Made by a program: the position numbers and the translations under genes | From: Halobaculum marinum | Lineage (GTDB): Archaea; Halobacteriota; Halobacteria; Halobacteriales; Haloferacaceae | Assembly: GCF_029338555.1 (NCBI RefSeq) | Contig: NZ_CP119989.1 | Span: 2,418,001-2,482,000 of the forward strand | Direction: 5' to 3' | Length of the DNA stretch: 64,000 bases | Shown: positions 21,501-31,038 of the stretch, piece by piece | Layout: each line of letters opens with the position of its first letter | Numbering within the stretch: the first letter of the stretch is position 1 | Notes under the pieces: generated by a model | The model's database searches: none | What the model was told of the DNA's origin: nothing | The model's input: only the letters and a program-made list of their open reading frames with translations

Positions 21501-23258
21501 ATGCGACGAGCCAAGATCGTCTGTACGCTCGGCCCCGCCTCCGACGACCGAGCGACGATCCGGTCGCTCGCCGACGCCGGGATGTCCGTCGCCCGACTCA
21601 ACGCGAGCCACGGCGACACCGAGCACCGCGGTGAGGTGATCGACCGGATCCGCGCCGTCGACGACGCGACCGAGGGACCGCTGGCGGCCATGCTGGACCT
21701 GCAAGGACCGGAGGTCCGGACCGCAGAGATCGACGACCCGATCGAGTTGGCGACCGACTCGGAGGTGCTGTTCTTCGAGGGCGACACCGCCGACGCCGAA
21801 GCGGTCGGCGTGAGCCACTCCATCGCCGAGACCGAACCGGGCGACCGCGTCCTCCTCGACGACGGGCGCATCGAGGCGACCGTCCGCGGGGTCACCGACG
21901 AGGGCGTTCGCGCGCGGATCGACTCCGGCGGCGAACTCGGCTCCCGGAAGGGTGTCAACATCCCCGGCGTCGACCTGGGCCTCCCGACGATCACCGAGGC
22001 CGACGAGCGGGAACTGGACCTCGTGAAGGATCACGACGTTGACTTCGTCGCCGCCTCGTTCATCGGCGACGCGAGCGACGTGTACGCCGTCGCCGACGCG
22101 CTGGAGGAGCGCGGCGCCGGCGAAGTCCCCGTCGTCGCGAAGATCGAACGCGCCGACGCCGTCGAGAATCTCGACGGGATCATCGACGCCTCCTACGGCG
22201 TGATGGTCGCCCGCGGCGACCTCGGCGTCGAGTGTCCCCTCGAGGACGTGCCGATGATCCAGAAGCGCATCATCCGGAAGTGCGTCGAGACGGGCACGCC
22301 CGTCATCACGGCGACGGAGATGCTCGACTCGATGGTCCACTCGCGGCGCCCGACCCGCGCGGAGGCGTCCGACGTGGCCAACGCCGTGCTCGACGGCACC
22401 GACGCCGTGATGCTGTCGGGCGAGACGGCCATCGGCGACCACCCGGTGCGCGTCGTCGAGACGATGCACCGCATCGTCCGGCAGGTCGAGAACAGCCACG
22501 AGTACGACGAGACGCGCGAGGACCGCGTCCCGCTGGCCGAGACCGAGTCCCGGACGGAGCCGCTTGCGCGCTCCGCCCGCTTTCTCGCGCGCGACACCGA
22601 CGCCGCGGCGGTCGTCGCCGCCTCCGAGTCGGGGTACACCGCGCGCAAGACCGCGAAGTTCCGCCCCGCGGTGCCCGTCGTCGCGACGACGCCGAACGAC
22701 CGCGTCCGGCGCCAACTCGCGCTGTCGTGGGGCGTGCGCCCGATGTACGCCGACTACCACACGAGCGTCGAGCAGGTCATGGACTCGGCGGTGTCGGCGG
22801 CGCTAGAGGCTGGCGTCGCCGAGTCGGGTGACACGCTCGTCGTGCTCTCCGGGATGATGACGGAGTTGGAGGGGACGAACACGACGAACACGCTGAAACT
22901 CCACGTCGCCGCCGAGACCATCGCGACGGGTCGCCACGTCGTCGGTGGGCGCATCTCCGGGCCGCTTCGGCGCGTCCCGGACGGTGACCTGACCGACATG
23001 CCCGACGGTGCCATCGCGTACCTCCCGGCCGACTTCGACGAGGAGTTCACGGGTGACACCAAACGACTCGGCGGCATCATCGACGCCCGCGCCGGCATGA
23101 CCGGCTACCCCGCGCTCGTCGCTCGCGAGGTCGGCATCCCGATGGTGTCGGGCGCCCCCCTCGCCGACGACGTGGTCGACGACACCACCGTCACCGTCGA
23201 CGCCGAGCGGGGAGTCGTCTACGAGGGCGACGTGATCGGCCACGCGCGCCAGCGCTGA
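21501..23258 (+). CDS. pyk: Pyruvate kinase with C-terminal PEP-utiliser-like domain
   Basis: The 585-residue enzyme transfers phosphate from phosphoenolpyruvate to ADP, the last step of glycolysis. Substrate-binding residues are seen in VARLNASHG (R32, N34, S36, H37), the catalytic Lys in VAKIERADA, the metal-binding site in VARGDLGVE and the conserved TATEMLDSM. After the allosteric domain (to about 480) there is a further 100-residue domain like the mobile PEP-utiliser domain of PPDK, enzyme I and Geobacillus pyruvate kinase. There the usual TSH motif is replaced by TGY (GMTGYPALVAREVGIP), so it cannot carry a phosphohistidine. It has a strong TATA box. Confidence 0.95.
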   Translation: MRRAKIVCTLGPASDDRATIRSLADAGMSVARLNASHGDTEHRGEVIDRIRAVDDATEGPLAAMLDLQGPEVRTAEIDDPIELATDSEVLFFEGDTADAEAVGVSHSIAETEPGDRVLLDDGRIEATVRGVTDEGVRARIDSGGELGSRKGVNIPGVDLGLPTITEADERELDLVKDHDVDFVAASFIGDASDVYAVADALEERGAGEVPVVAKIERADAVENLDGIIDASYGVMVARGDLGVECPLEDVPMIQKRIIRKCVETGTPVITATEMLDSMVHSRRPTRAEASDVANAVLDGTDAVMLSGETAIGDHPVRVVETMHRIVRQVENSHEYDETREDRVPLAETESRTEPLARSARFLARDTDAAAVVAASESGYTARKTAKFRPAVPVVATTPNDRVRRQLALSWGVRPMYADYHTSVEQVMDSAVSAALEAGVAESGDTLVVLSGMMTELEGTNTTNTLKLHVAAETIATGRHVVGGRISGPLRRVPDGDLTDMPDGAIAYLPADFDEEFTGDTKRLGGIIDARAGMTGYPALVAREVGIPMVSGAPLADDVVDDTTVTVDAERGVVYEGDVIGHARQR

Positions 23259-23324
23259 GTCCGGCGCCGTCGAACGATCCGCGCTCCCGACACCTCTTTA
23301 CCGACCGCGCGGCTACCCCGGGGT

Positions 23325-23549
23325 ATGACCGACGACTCCCGTACGGGCGCCGGCCAGGGCCCCGACGTCGACTCCGACGGCAACGAGTGGCGCTTCGGGA
23401 TCGACGAGGTCGGCCCCGAGGCGGAGGCGGCCCGCGAGGCCGCACAGAACCCGCCGATCGAGCCGGAGTCGATCGACGCCGAGAACGCCCTGTTCGTCGT
23501 CGCCGGCGTGCTCGGCACGCTGCTGTTCGTGTTCTCGGTGACGCTGTAA
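23325..23549 (+). CDS. Small protein with a C-terminal membrane anchor, 74 aa
   Basis: It has an acidic soluble domain (MTDDSRTGAGQGPDVDSDGN, then EWRFGIDEVGPEAEAAREAA) and a C-terminal hydrophobic span NALFVVAGVLGTLLFVFSVTL. It is a tail-anchored arrangement with the soluble part likely on the cytoplasmic side. The gene is 19 bp upstream of the NfeD gene and in the same direction, so it probably belongs to the NfeD/SPFH membrane-organising group. No enzyme motif is visible. A CTTTACC element near 23295 could be its promoter. Confidence 0.7.
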   Translation: MTDDSRTGAGQGPDVDSDGNEWRFGIDEVGPEAEAAREAAQNPPIEPESIDAENALFVVAGVLGTLLFVFSVTL

Positions 23550-23568
23550 CCCCGCGAGTCCCCCACCG

Positions 23569-24174
23569 ATGCTACTCCAGTTCGACTTACTCGGTCCGCA
23601 GACGCTCCCGCTCTTGCTGGTGGCCGCCGGCCTCGGCCTGTCTATCGCCGAGGCGTTGGCACCCGGCGCGAACTTCATCGTCGTCGGCGTCGCGCTGCTG
23701 GCGGCGGGCCTCGTTGGGCTCGCGCTGGGTCCCGTCGCGGGCCCGTTCGTCCTCGCAGTGCTCGTGCTGCTGTTCGGCGCACTCGCGTTCTACGGCTACC
23801 ACGAACTCGACCTGTACGGCGGGAAGGGGCAGGCGCAGACCTCCGACTCCGGGTCGCTGCGCGGCGAGACGGGCCGGGTCACCGAACGCGTCACGCCAAC
23901 CGGCGGCGAGGTGAAACTCGACGCCGGAGGGTTCAACCCCTTCTACAGCGCCCGCTCGGTCGACGGAGAGATTCCCGAGGGCGCGGAGGTGATGGTGGTC
24001 GACCCCGGCGGCGGCAACGTCCTCACCGTCGAGTCGCTGGAGGGCGGCGTCGACGACATCGACCGCGAGTTGGCGCGCGAGCGCCAGCGCAGAGCGCGCG
24101 AGCGCGACCCCGCCTCCGCCGACGACGGCAGTGCAGACCGCGACGACGCCGAACTGGAGACCGAGCGCGAGTAG
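23569..24174 (+). CDS. NfeD family membrane protein
   Basis: The 201-residue protein has three to four hydrophobic spans (LPLLLVAAGLGLSIAEALAP, IVVGVALLAAGLVGLALG and FVLAVLVLLFGALAFYGY), then an OB-fold-like C-terminal domain (LRGETGRVTERVTPTGGEVK, with GAEVMVVDPGGGNVLTVE) and a charged tail. NfeD proteins partner stomatin/SPFH proteins to organise membrane microdomains. The SPFH gene follows after 92 bp on the same strand, which is the expected pairing. The long acid-base tail after 165 is helical and could contact the SPFH oligomer (inference). Confidence 0.85.
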   Translation: MLLQFDLLGPQTLPLLLVAAGLGLSIAEALAPGANFIVVGVALLAAGLVGLALGPVAGPFVLAVLVLLFGALAFYGYHELDLYGGKGQAQTSDSGSLRGETGRVTERVTPTGGEVKLDAGGFNPFYSARSVDGEIPEGAEVMVVDPGGGNVLTVESLEGGVDDIDRELARERQRRARERDPASADDGSADRDDAELETERE

Positions 24175-24266
24175 CGCCCGTCGACACCTCGCTCCCGTCG
24201 GCCGATCGGCGGTCGCGGAGTGACAACGTGCGAACGCTTAAGCCCCGACGGTCAAAGCGCTACACC

Positions 24267-25472
24267 ATGGTCCTCGTACCACTCCAAGTCGCCGGCATCG
24301 GCGCCGCGGTGATCGGGATCCTGTTCCTGCTCGTCGCGATCGTCGCCGTCTACCAGGCGATCGTCATCGTCGACGCCTACGAGAAGAAGGCGCTCACGGT
24401 GTTCGGCGAGTACCGAAAACTGCTCGAACCGGGTATCAACATCGTCCCGCCGTTCGTCTCGCGGACGTACACCTTCGACATGCGGACGCAGACCCTCGAC
24501 GTGCCGCGCCAGGAGGCGATCACCCGCGACAACTCGCCGGTGACCGCCGACGCCGTCGTCTACATCAAGGTGATGGACGCGAAGAAGGCGTTCCTCGAAG
24601 TCGAGGACTACAAGGTCGCCGTCTCCAACCTCGCCCAGACCACGCTGCGTGCGGTGCTGGGCGACATGGAACTCGACGACACGCTGAACAAGCGCCAAGA
24701 GATCAACGCCCGCATCCGCCGGGAACTCGACGAGCCCACCGACGAGTGGGGGATCCGCGTCGAGTCCGTCGAGGTGCGCGAGGTCAACCCCTCGAAGGAC
24801 GTCCAGCAGGCGATGGAGCAGCAGACCTCCGCCGAGCGCCGTCGCCGCGCCATGATCCTGGAGGCGCAGGGTGAACGTCGCTCCGCCATCGAGGAGGCAG
24901 AGGGTGAGAAGCAGTCGAACATCATCCGCGCCCAGGGTGAAAAGCAGAGTCAGATCCTGGAGGCGCAGGGTGACGCCATCTCGACCGTGCTCCGTGCGAA
25001 GTCCGCCGAGTCGATGGGCGAGCGCGCCATCATCGACAAGGGGATGGAGACGCTCGAGCGCATCGGGCAGGGCGACTCCTCGACGTTCATCCTCCCGCAG
25101 GAGCTCACCAGCCTCGTCGGCCGCTACGGCAAGCAGTTGACCGGCTCCGACGTGCAGGACAGTCAGGGCCTCGACTCGCTGGAGTTCGACGCCGAGACGC
25201 GGGAACTGATCGGGCTCGACGACATCGAGGACATCCTCGGCCAGATCGACGAGGCCGCCGAGATGGACACCCAAGCCCTCGAGGAGGAGGCCGCCGCGGT
25301 GAAGGAGGGCGACATCGGCGGCTCGATCAAGTCCGCCGACGAGGTTGTCGCCGAAGCCGACGCCGAGGACACGATCAAGTCCGCCGACGAAGTCGTCTCG
25401 GAGGCCGACAACGGCTCTGGCGCCACCGACGAGGCCGCCGCCGACGCCGAACCGGAGACCGAGACCGAGTAG
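24267..25472 (+). CDS. SPFH/Band 7 (stomatin/prohibitin-like) membrane protein
   Basis: The 401-residue protein has one N-terminal membrane span (about 7-33, GIGAAVIGILFLLVAIVAVY), an SPFH domain (KALTVFGEYRKLLEPGINIV; TLDVPRQEAITRDNSPV), then a long coiled coil with A-E-G-E-K-Q-S repeats and an acidic tail. The tail holds two copies of IKSADEVVxEAD (near 358 and 377). SPFH proteins form large rings in the cytoplasmic membrane and regulate proteases or membrane domains. The ATG at 24267 is preferred to an in-frame GTG at 24228 that lies on the likely promoter (GCTTAAG). NfeD is its upstream neighbour. Confidence 0.88.
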   Translation: MVLVPLQVAGIGAAVIGILFLLVAIVAVYQAIVIVDAYEKKALTVFGEYRKLLEPGINIVPPFVSRTYTFDMRTQTLDVPRQEAITRDNSPVTADAVVYIKVMDAKKAFLEVEDYKVAVSNLAQTTLRAVLGDMELDDTLNKRQEINARIRRELDEPTDEWGIRVESVEVREVNPSKDVQQAMEQQTSAERRRRAMILEAQGERRSAIEEAEGEKQSNIIRAQGEKQSQILEAQGDAISTVLRAKSAESMGERAIIDKGMETLERIGQGDSSTFILPQELTSLVGRYGKQLTGSDVQDSQGLDSLEFDAETRELIGLDDIEDILGQIDEAAEMDTQALEEEAAAVKEGDIGGSIKSADEVVAEADAEDTIKSADEVVSEADNGSGATDEAAADAEPETETE

Positions 25473-25541
25473 TCGCGCCCCCGCCACGCCGCTTTTCGCC
25501 ACCGGTTCCCCGTCGCCAGCGGCGCGCCCCGAGCGATTGCC

Positions 25542-25570
25542 GACAGGCCGTCTGGTGGCCACAGCCTGTC
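25542..25570 (+). promoter_or_regulatory. Inverted repeat GACAGGC / GCCTGTC upstream of the wHTH regulator
   Basis: Perfect 7-bp arms at 25542-25548 and 25564-25570 with a 15-nt spacer lie 74-102 bp before the regulator start at 25644. A TTTTGC-containing box at 25615-25620 is the likely promoter. The dyad could be an operator for this or another regulator. Confidence 0.35.
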
Positions 25571-25643
25571 GCTCCGTTGGTTACACGGTACAGGCAGCTG
25601 ATACAACGACACCCTTTTGCGTGCGTCCTCGCTACGAGAGGCC

Positions 25644-26255
25644 GTGACACGCGAGGTCGACGCGGACAAGCGCGCCACCCTCCGCCGCTTCGCGGCGCTG
25701 GGTGCGGCGACGCCCCTGGCGGCGAGCGGTCGCGCGGTGGCCGACGGCGACGACGACTCCGCCGCCCGCGACGCCATCCGGGGCTACCTCGCGACGACGC
25801 CCGGCGCCCACTTCTCGAAGCTCCGGGACGACCTCTCGCTGGCGACCGGCGAGACGCAACACCACCTCAAGCGACTGGAGTCGGCGGGCGAGGTCGTCTC
25901 CCAGAAGGACGGCGACTACCGCCGCTACTTCCCTGCGGGGCGCTTCTCCGCGTTCGAGCGCCGCGCCCTCGGCTACCTCCGGCGCGACACGCCGCGCGGG
26001 ATGCTCCTGGGACTGCTCAGAGACCCCGACGCGTCCGGCGCAGACCTGGCTCGTGGGCTCGACGTCTCTCGCCCCACCGTCTCGAAGTATGCCGGGAAGT
26101 TGGCTGACGCCGGACTGCTCGACACCGACGACGGCTATCGGGTCGCCCGGCCGGAGGTGCTCATCGCGCTGGTCGTGCGCTACGCCGACTCCTTCGGCTC
26201 CGACGCCGCCGGGTTCGCGGACGACGCCGCGAGCTTCATCAGCTACGACGGCTGA
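25644..26255 (+). CDS. Two-domain winged-helix transcriptional regulator with Tat-like N terminus
   Basis: The 203-residue protein has two winged-helix domains: one near 42-100 (HFSKLRDDLSLATGETQHHL, then the wing DGDYRRYFPAG) and a second near 105-165 (ALGYLRRDTPRGM...GLDVSRPTVSKYAGKLADAG). The first 36 residues (MTREVDADKRATLRRFAALG, then AATPLAASGRAVADG) look like a twin-arginine signal with R14-R15-F16 and a weakly hydrophobic stretch. Export of a DNA-binding protein would be odd, so this may be a decayed or re-used N terminus. The GTG at 25644 is chosen because a TTTTGC box lies about 27 bp upstream. Confidence 0.78.
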   Translation: MTREVDADKRATLRRFAALGAATPLAASGRAVADGDDDSAARDAIRGYLATTPGAHFSKLRDDLSLATGETQHHLKRLESAGEVVSQKDGDYRRYFPAGRFSAFERRALGYLRRDTPRGMLLGLLRDPDASGADLARGLDVSRPTVSKYAGKLADAGLLDTDDGYRVARPEVLIALVVRYADSFGSDAAGFADDAASFISYDG

Positions 26256-26279
26256 CCGGGTGCTCCTCGTCGCGACCGC

Positions 26280-26840
26280 TCACCGACTCGCGAGCGACGC
26301 GAGCAGGTCGTCGGTCGTCGTCAGCTCAGCGAACTCCCCGTGTAGGTGCGCCAACGCGGTCCGGTGGACCGTCTCCGGGTCGATCCGCTCCCCGTCCGGG
26401 CCGGTACGTGCGTGCGTCGCCGTCGCGTCCGTGACCACGGTCGGCGCGAAGCCGAGGTTCTCCGCCATCCGCGTCGTCGTCGACACGCAGTGGTCGGTCG
26501 TCAGCCCCGCGACGACGAGTCGTTCGTGCCCGCCGTCGCGCAGGCGGGCCTCCAAGTCGGTGCCGATGAATCCCGAGTTCACCCGCTTGACGAGTTCGGG
26601 TTCGCCGTCGCGGGGCTCGAACGGCGGCTTGAACGCGAACCCCGGTCCGTCGCCGCGCAGCGGGGAGTCCGGTTCGGTGGAGTCGTGGCGGACGTGGAAG
26701 ACGGCGCCGTCGCGGTCGCGCCACGCCGCCAGCAGGCGCTGGGCGTTCGCCTCCGCCTCGGGGTTGTTGCGCTCGCCGTACGCCGGGTCGTCGAACCCGG
26801 TCTGGAGGTCGATCAACAGCAGCGCCGGGAGGTCGCCCAT
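26280..26840 (-). CDS. Isochorismatase-like cysteine hydrolase
   Basis: The 186-residue enzyme shows the cysteine-hydrolase triad: D11 in [10 protein letters not shown]85 in [12 protein letters not shown] and the nucleophile C118 in [13 protein letters not shown]. This superfamily includes nicotinamidase, isochorismatase, N-carbamoylsarcosine amidase and ureidoacrylate hydrolase; the substrate cannot be read from these residues. Its ATG overlaps the stop of the YqcI/YcgG-family gene by one base (TGATG), so the two are one operon and probably act on the same small molecule (inference). It is convergent with the wHTH regulator. Confidence 0.85.
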   Translation of the reverse strand: MGDLPALLLIDLQTGFDDPAYGERNNPEAEANAQRLLAAWRDRDGAVFHVRHDSTEPDSPLRGDGPGFAFKPPFEPRDGEPELVKRVNSGFIGTDLEARLRDGGHERLVVAGLTTDHCVSTTTRMAENLGFAPTVVTDATATHARTGPDGERIDPETVHRTALAHLHGEFAELTTTDDLLASLASR

Positions 26841-27661
26841 CAGTCGGCCCCGACGCCCGAACCCGGAGTGTCCGCGTCCAACGCCGTCACCTCCGGGGTC
26901 ACCGTGAGGGGACACTCGTCGGGGAACTGCTCGGCGTCGACGGAGAACAGGTACTGGCGCCACTCGCGGTCGTCCTCGACGCCCCAGTCGCCGAGGTCGG
27001 CGTGCGGGCAGACGCCGTCGTAGTCGGCGAGGCGGCCCTGGATGACCTCGCGGGCACGGGCGCCGGCCTCGGTGTCGTGGGTGAGGCCGTCGAACACGTC
27101 GCGGGGCTGGAACGTGATCTCGAGGCTGACCGGGCAGTAGCGGCTCTTGCGGTCCTCGTAGAACGGCGCCCGGCACGTCGGGAACATGGCCGTGCCGCCG
27201 AAGGAGAACTCCCAGTAGGGGTCGTCCGGGTCGGTGGGGATGTCTGCGGGCCACGGTTCGGGGTCGTTCACGTGGAGGAACTGGAGCACGTGCCACAGCG
27301 TCTCGTGCCAGTCGGCCTCGGCGAACGCGTCGACGCCGCCCTCGGGCGGCGCGAAGAACACCACCAGCGGCGCGAACTCCGCGTGGTCCTGGTAGGTGTC
27401 GAGGTACTCCAGAAGCGTGTCGCGGAAGGCGAACAGCGCGTCGGGGTCGGTGAACGACGGGACCGTGGTGTACAGGAGGTCCCCCTGCTCGACGGCCTTT
27501 GTCCCGAAGTGACACGGGAACGGCGTCTCGTTGCGCTCGCCGGTGAGGCTGCCGGTGAACGTCTCGAAGTGGCGCCGCAGCCACGTTGGTGCGTCCGCCG
27601 CTCGTGCGCGCGTCGCCATCGTCTCCTGGTCACACAGCGCCTGTGGGTGGTCCTCGTTCAT
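26840..27661 (-). CDS. YqcI/YcgG family protein (DcsA/GntA-type, predicted heme protein)
   Basis: The 273-residue protein shows the family blocks: [18 protein letters not shown] near 47-64 (C50-H51 and the FGxxA motif), [31 protein letters not shown] and QPRDVF. YqcI/YcgG proteins include DcsA, which N-hydroxylates arginine in D-cycloserine synthesis, and GntA of guanitoxin synthesis, both heme-dependent. By family this protein may be a heme-dependent N-hydroxylase or heme-binding oxygen enzyme, but the substrate is unknown. It overlaps the cysteine hydrolase start by one base. The start ATG at 27661 is chosen because the upstream extension is basic and crosses the divergent promoter region with dnaG. 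Confidence 0.75.
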   Translation of the reverse strand: MNEDHPQALCDQETMATRARAADAPTWLRRHFETFTGSLTGERNETPFPCHFGTKAVEQGDLLYTTVPSFTDPDALFAFRDTLLEYLDTYQDHAEFAPLVVFFAPPEGGVDAFAEADWHETLWHVLQFLHVNDPEPWPADIPTDPDDPYWEFSFGGTAMFPTCRAPFYEDRKSRYCPVSLEITFQPRDVFDGLTHDTEAGARAREVIQGRLADYDGVCPHADLGDWGVEDDREWRQYLFSVDAEQFPDECPLTVTPEVTALDADTPGSGVGAD

Positions 27662-27863
27662 GGTGGTGGGGTCGACCGCGAAGGAGGTGCGGCGGTCGAT
27701 CTGTCGGTAAACGAAGTCGGGACCGGGGTGATATGGCTCTTTCGTGACCCGGGCGCTCGACCGGCGGACCGCGCCGCCGTGGACCCGTACGGGTCGCCGA
27801 CGCGTTCTCCGCGGATCCGGTGGACACGCCCGTCTGACGACAGGTATTTCCATCCGGCCCCCC

Positions 27864-27870
27864 TTATATA
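27864..27870 (+). promoter_or_regulatory. TATA box of dnaG
   Basis: TTATATA ends 59 bp before the dnaG ATG. The predicted transcription start near 27894 leaves a leader of about 35 nt, which carries a Shine-Dalgarno sequence. Confidence 0.6.
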
Positions 27871-27915
27871 CTCGTCGGCGGTTCACGCCGGCTGCAATAT
27901 CACCATCACGCCCAC

Positions 27916-27921
27916 GGAGGG
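27916..27921 (+). promoter_or_regulatory. Shine-Dalgarno GGAGGG of dnaG
   Basis: GGAGGG is separated by 8 nt from the ATG at 27930. Leadered, SD-driven genes are the minority in haloarchaea, so this decides the dnaG start. Confidence 0.6.
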
Positions 27922-27929
27922 CACATCAC

Positions 27930-29363
27930 ATGACAGATTCAGCCAAATACCTCATCCACGCCCGCATCACGGCCGACGGCGTCGTCGAGCGGAGCGACGT
28001 CGTCGGCGCGGTGTTCGGACAGACGGAGGGCCTCCTCGGCGACGAGTTGGACCTCCGCGACCTGCAACAGTCGTCGAAGATCGGTCGCATCGACGTCCAG
28101 ATAGACAGCGAGAACGGCCAGAGCTTCGGCGAGATCACCATCTCCTCGGGGCTCGACAAGGTGGAGACCTCCATCCTCGCGGCCAGCCTCGAAGCGATCA
28201 CTCGCGTCGGCCCCTGCGAGTCGCGCGTCGAGGTGACCGACATCGAGGACATGCGCTCGGCCCAGCGCCGCGAGGTCGTCGAGCGCGCCAAGGAACTGCT
28301 CGCCTCGTCGTTCGACGACTCGGTGATGGACTCCACGGAGATCCTCACCGAGGTCCGCGAGGCGAACCGCGTCGAGCGCATCGACGAGTACAAGGGGTAC
28401 CCGGCGGGCCCACGCGTCCACGACTCCGACGCCGTCGTCGTCGTCGAGGGGCGCGCGGACGTGCTCACGCTCCTCAAGTACGGCATCAAGAACGGCGTCG
28501 CCGTCGAGGGGACGAACGTGCCGGACGCGGTCGCAGACCTCACCAGAGAGCGCACCGTGACGGCGTTCCTCGACGGCGACCGCGGCGGGGAGTTGATCCT
28601 CAAGGAGTTGGCGCAGGTGGGCGACGTCGACTACGTCGCGTTCGCCCCCGAGGGCCGCTCCGTCGAGGACCTGAGCCGTCACGAGTTGATGGCCGCGCTC
28701 CGCGAGAAGGTGCCGTTCGAGTCCGTGGGCGCCGACACCCCGTCCGACCCGGTCGCCGACACGGACGACGAGACGGGTCCTCGAACGAACGGTGACGCCC
28801 CCGACGGCACCTCGGCGGTCGCGGCGACCGACGGCAGCGCCCAACCCGCGCCGGATCCGAGTGACGCGGCCACCCCCGAGTCTGCCGAGTCGCCGTCGCC
28901 GACGGCGGTGGCGACGACCGACGCCCCCGCAACCGCAGAGCCGACCACCCCGACCGTCGACGACGAGACGCCGCCGACCGACCCCGTGAGCGCGGTCGAG
29001 CGCGAGCACGACGAATCCGACGCCGACACCGATAGCGACGACACCGACGACACCGACGACGAGCCACTGACCCTCCACGACCACGTGGCCGCGGTCGTCG
29101 CGGCGGGCACGAACTGCGCGCGACTCCTCGACGCCGACTACGAGGTCGTCGCCGAAGTTCCCGCGGCGGACGTGTTCGACGCGGTGTCGGAGAGCGACGG
29201 CACGCCGGTGGCGCTGGTGCTCGACGGCGAACTGACACAGCGCGTCCTCGACGTGGCCGCCCAGCGCGGCGTCGACCAGATCGTCGCCGAGTCGGAGGGC
29301 GAGTTCGTGAAACGACCCACGAGCGTCCGCGTCGTCACCGCCGACCGGATGCTGTCGGCGTAA
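27930..29363 (+). CDS. dnaG: Archaeal DnaG primase-like protein
   Basis: The 477-residue protein has the archaeal DnaG core (MTDSAKYLIHARITADGVVE; ADLTRERTVTAFLDGDRGGE) with a Toprim domain near 170-260: the Glu of VVVVEGRADVLTL and the Asp pair of FLDGDRGG. Archaeal DnaG associates with the exosome and can act as a primase. After the core comes a long acidic, Pro/Thr-rich linker (about 270-385), then a C-terminal folded domain (HDHVAAVVAAGTNCARLLDA to the end) that may be another Toprim-related or exosome-contacting piece. It is divergent from the YqcI/YcgG gene. Confidence 0.93.
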   Translation: MTDSAKYLIHARITADGVVERSDVVGAVFGQTEGLLGDELDLRDLQQSSKIGRIDVQIDSENGQSFGEITISSGLDKVETSILAASLEAITRVGPCESRVEVTDIEDMRSAQRREVVERAKELLASSFDDSVMDSTEILTEVREANRVERIDEYKGYPAGPRVHDSDAVVVVEGRADVLTLLKYGIKNGVAVEGTNVPDAVADLTRERTVTAFLDGDRGGELILKELAQVGDVDYVAFAPEGRSVEDLSRHELMAALREKVPFESVGADTPSDPVADTDDETGPRTNGDAPDGTSAVAATDGSAQPAPDPSDAATPESAESPSPTAVATTDAPATAEPTTPTVDDETPPTDPVSAVEREHDESDADTDSDDTDDTDDEPLTLHDHVAAVVAAGTNCARLLDADYEVVAEVPAADVFDAVSESDGTPVALVLDGELTQRVLDVAAQRGVDQIVAESEGEFVKRPTSVRVVTADRMLSA

Positions 29364-29379
29364 CCGCGCCGTCGACCGC

Positions 29380-30912
<1,533 letters not shown>

Positions 30913-31038
30913 TGTTACTCGGAGGTTCCGTCGGCAGGCTGTTGACTGCGTCGGTTCCCGCGATCCGACGGCGTGTGCGCGGGGCCGGGGCGGACCCGTA
31001 GCGTTTTACCCGGACACGACCCCACCCAGAAGCAGACA

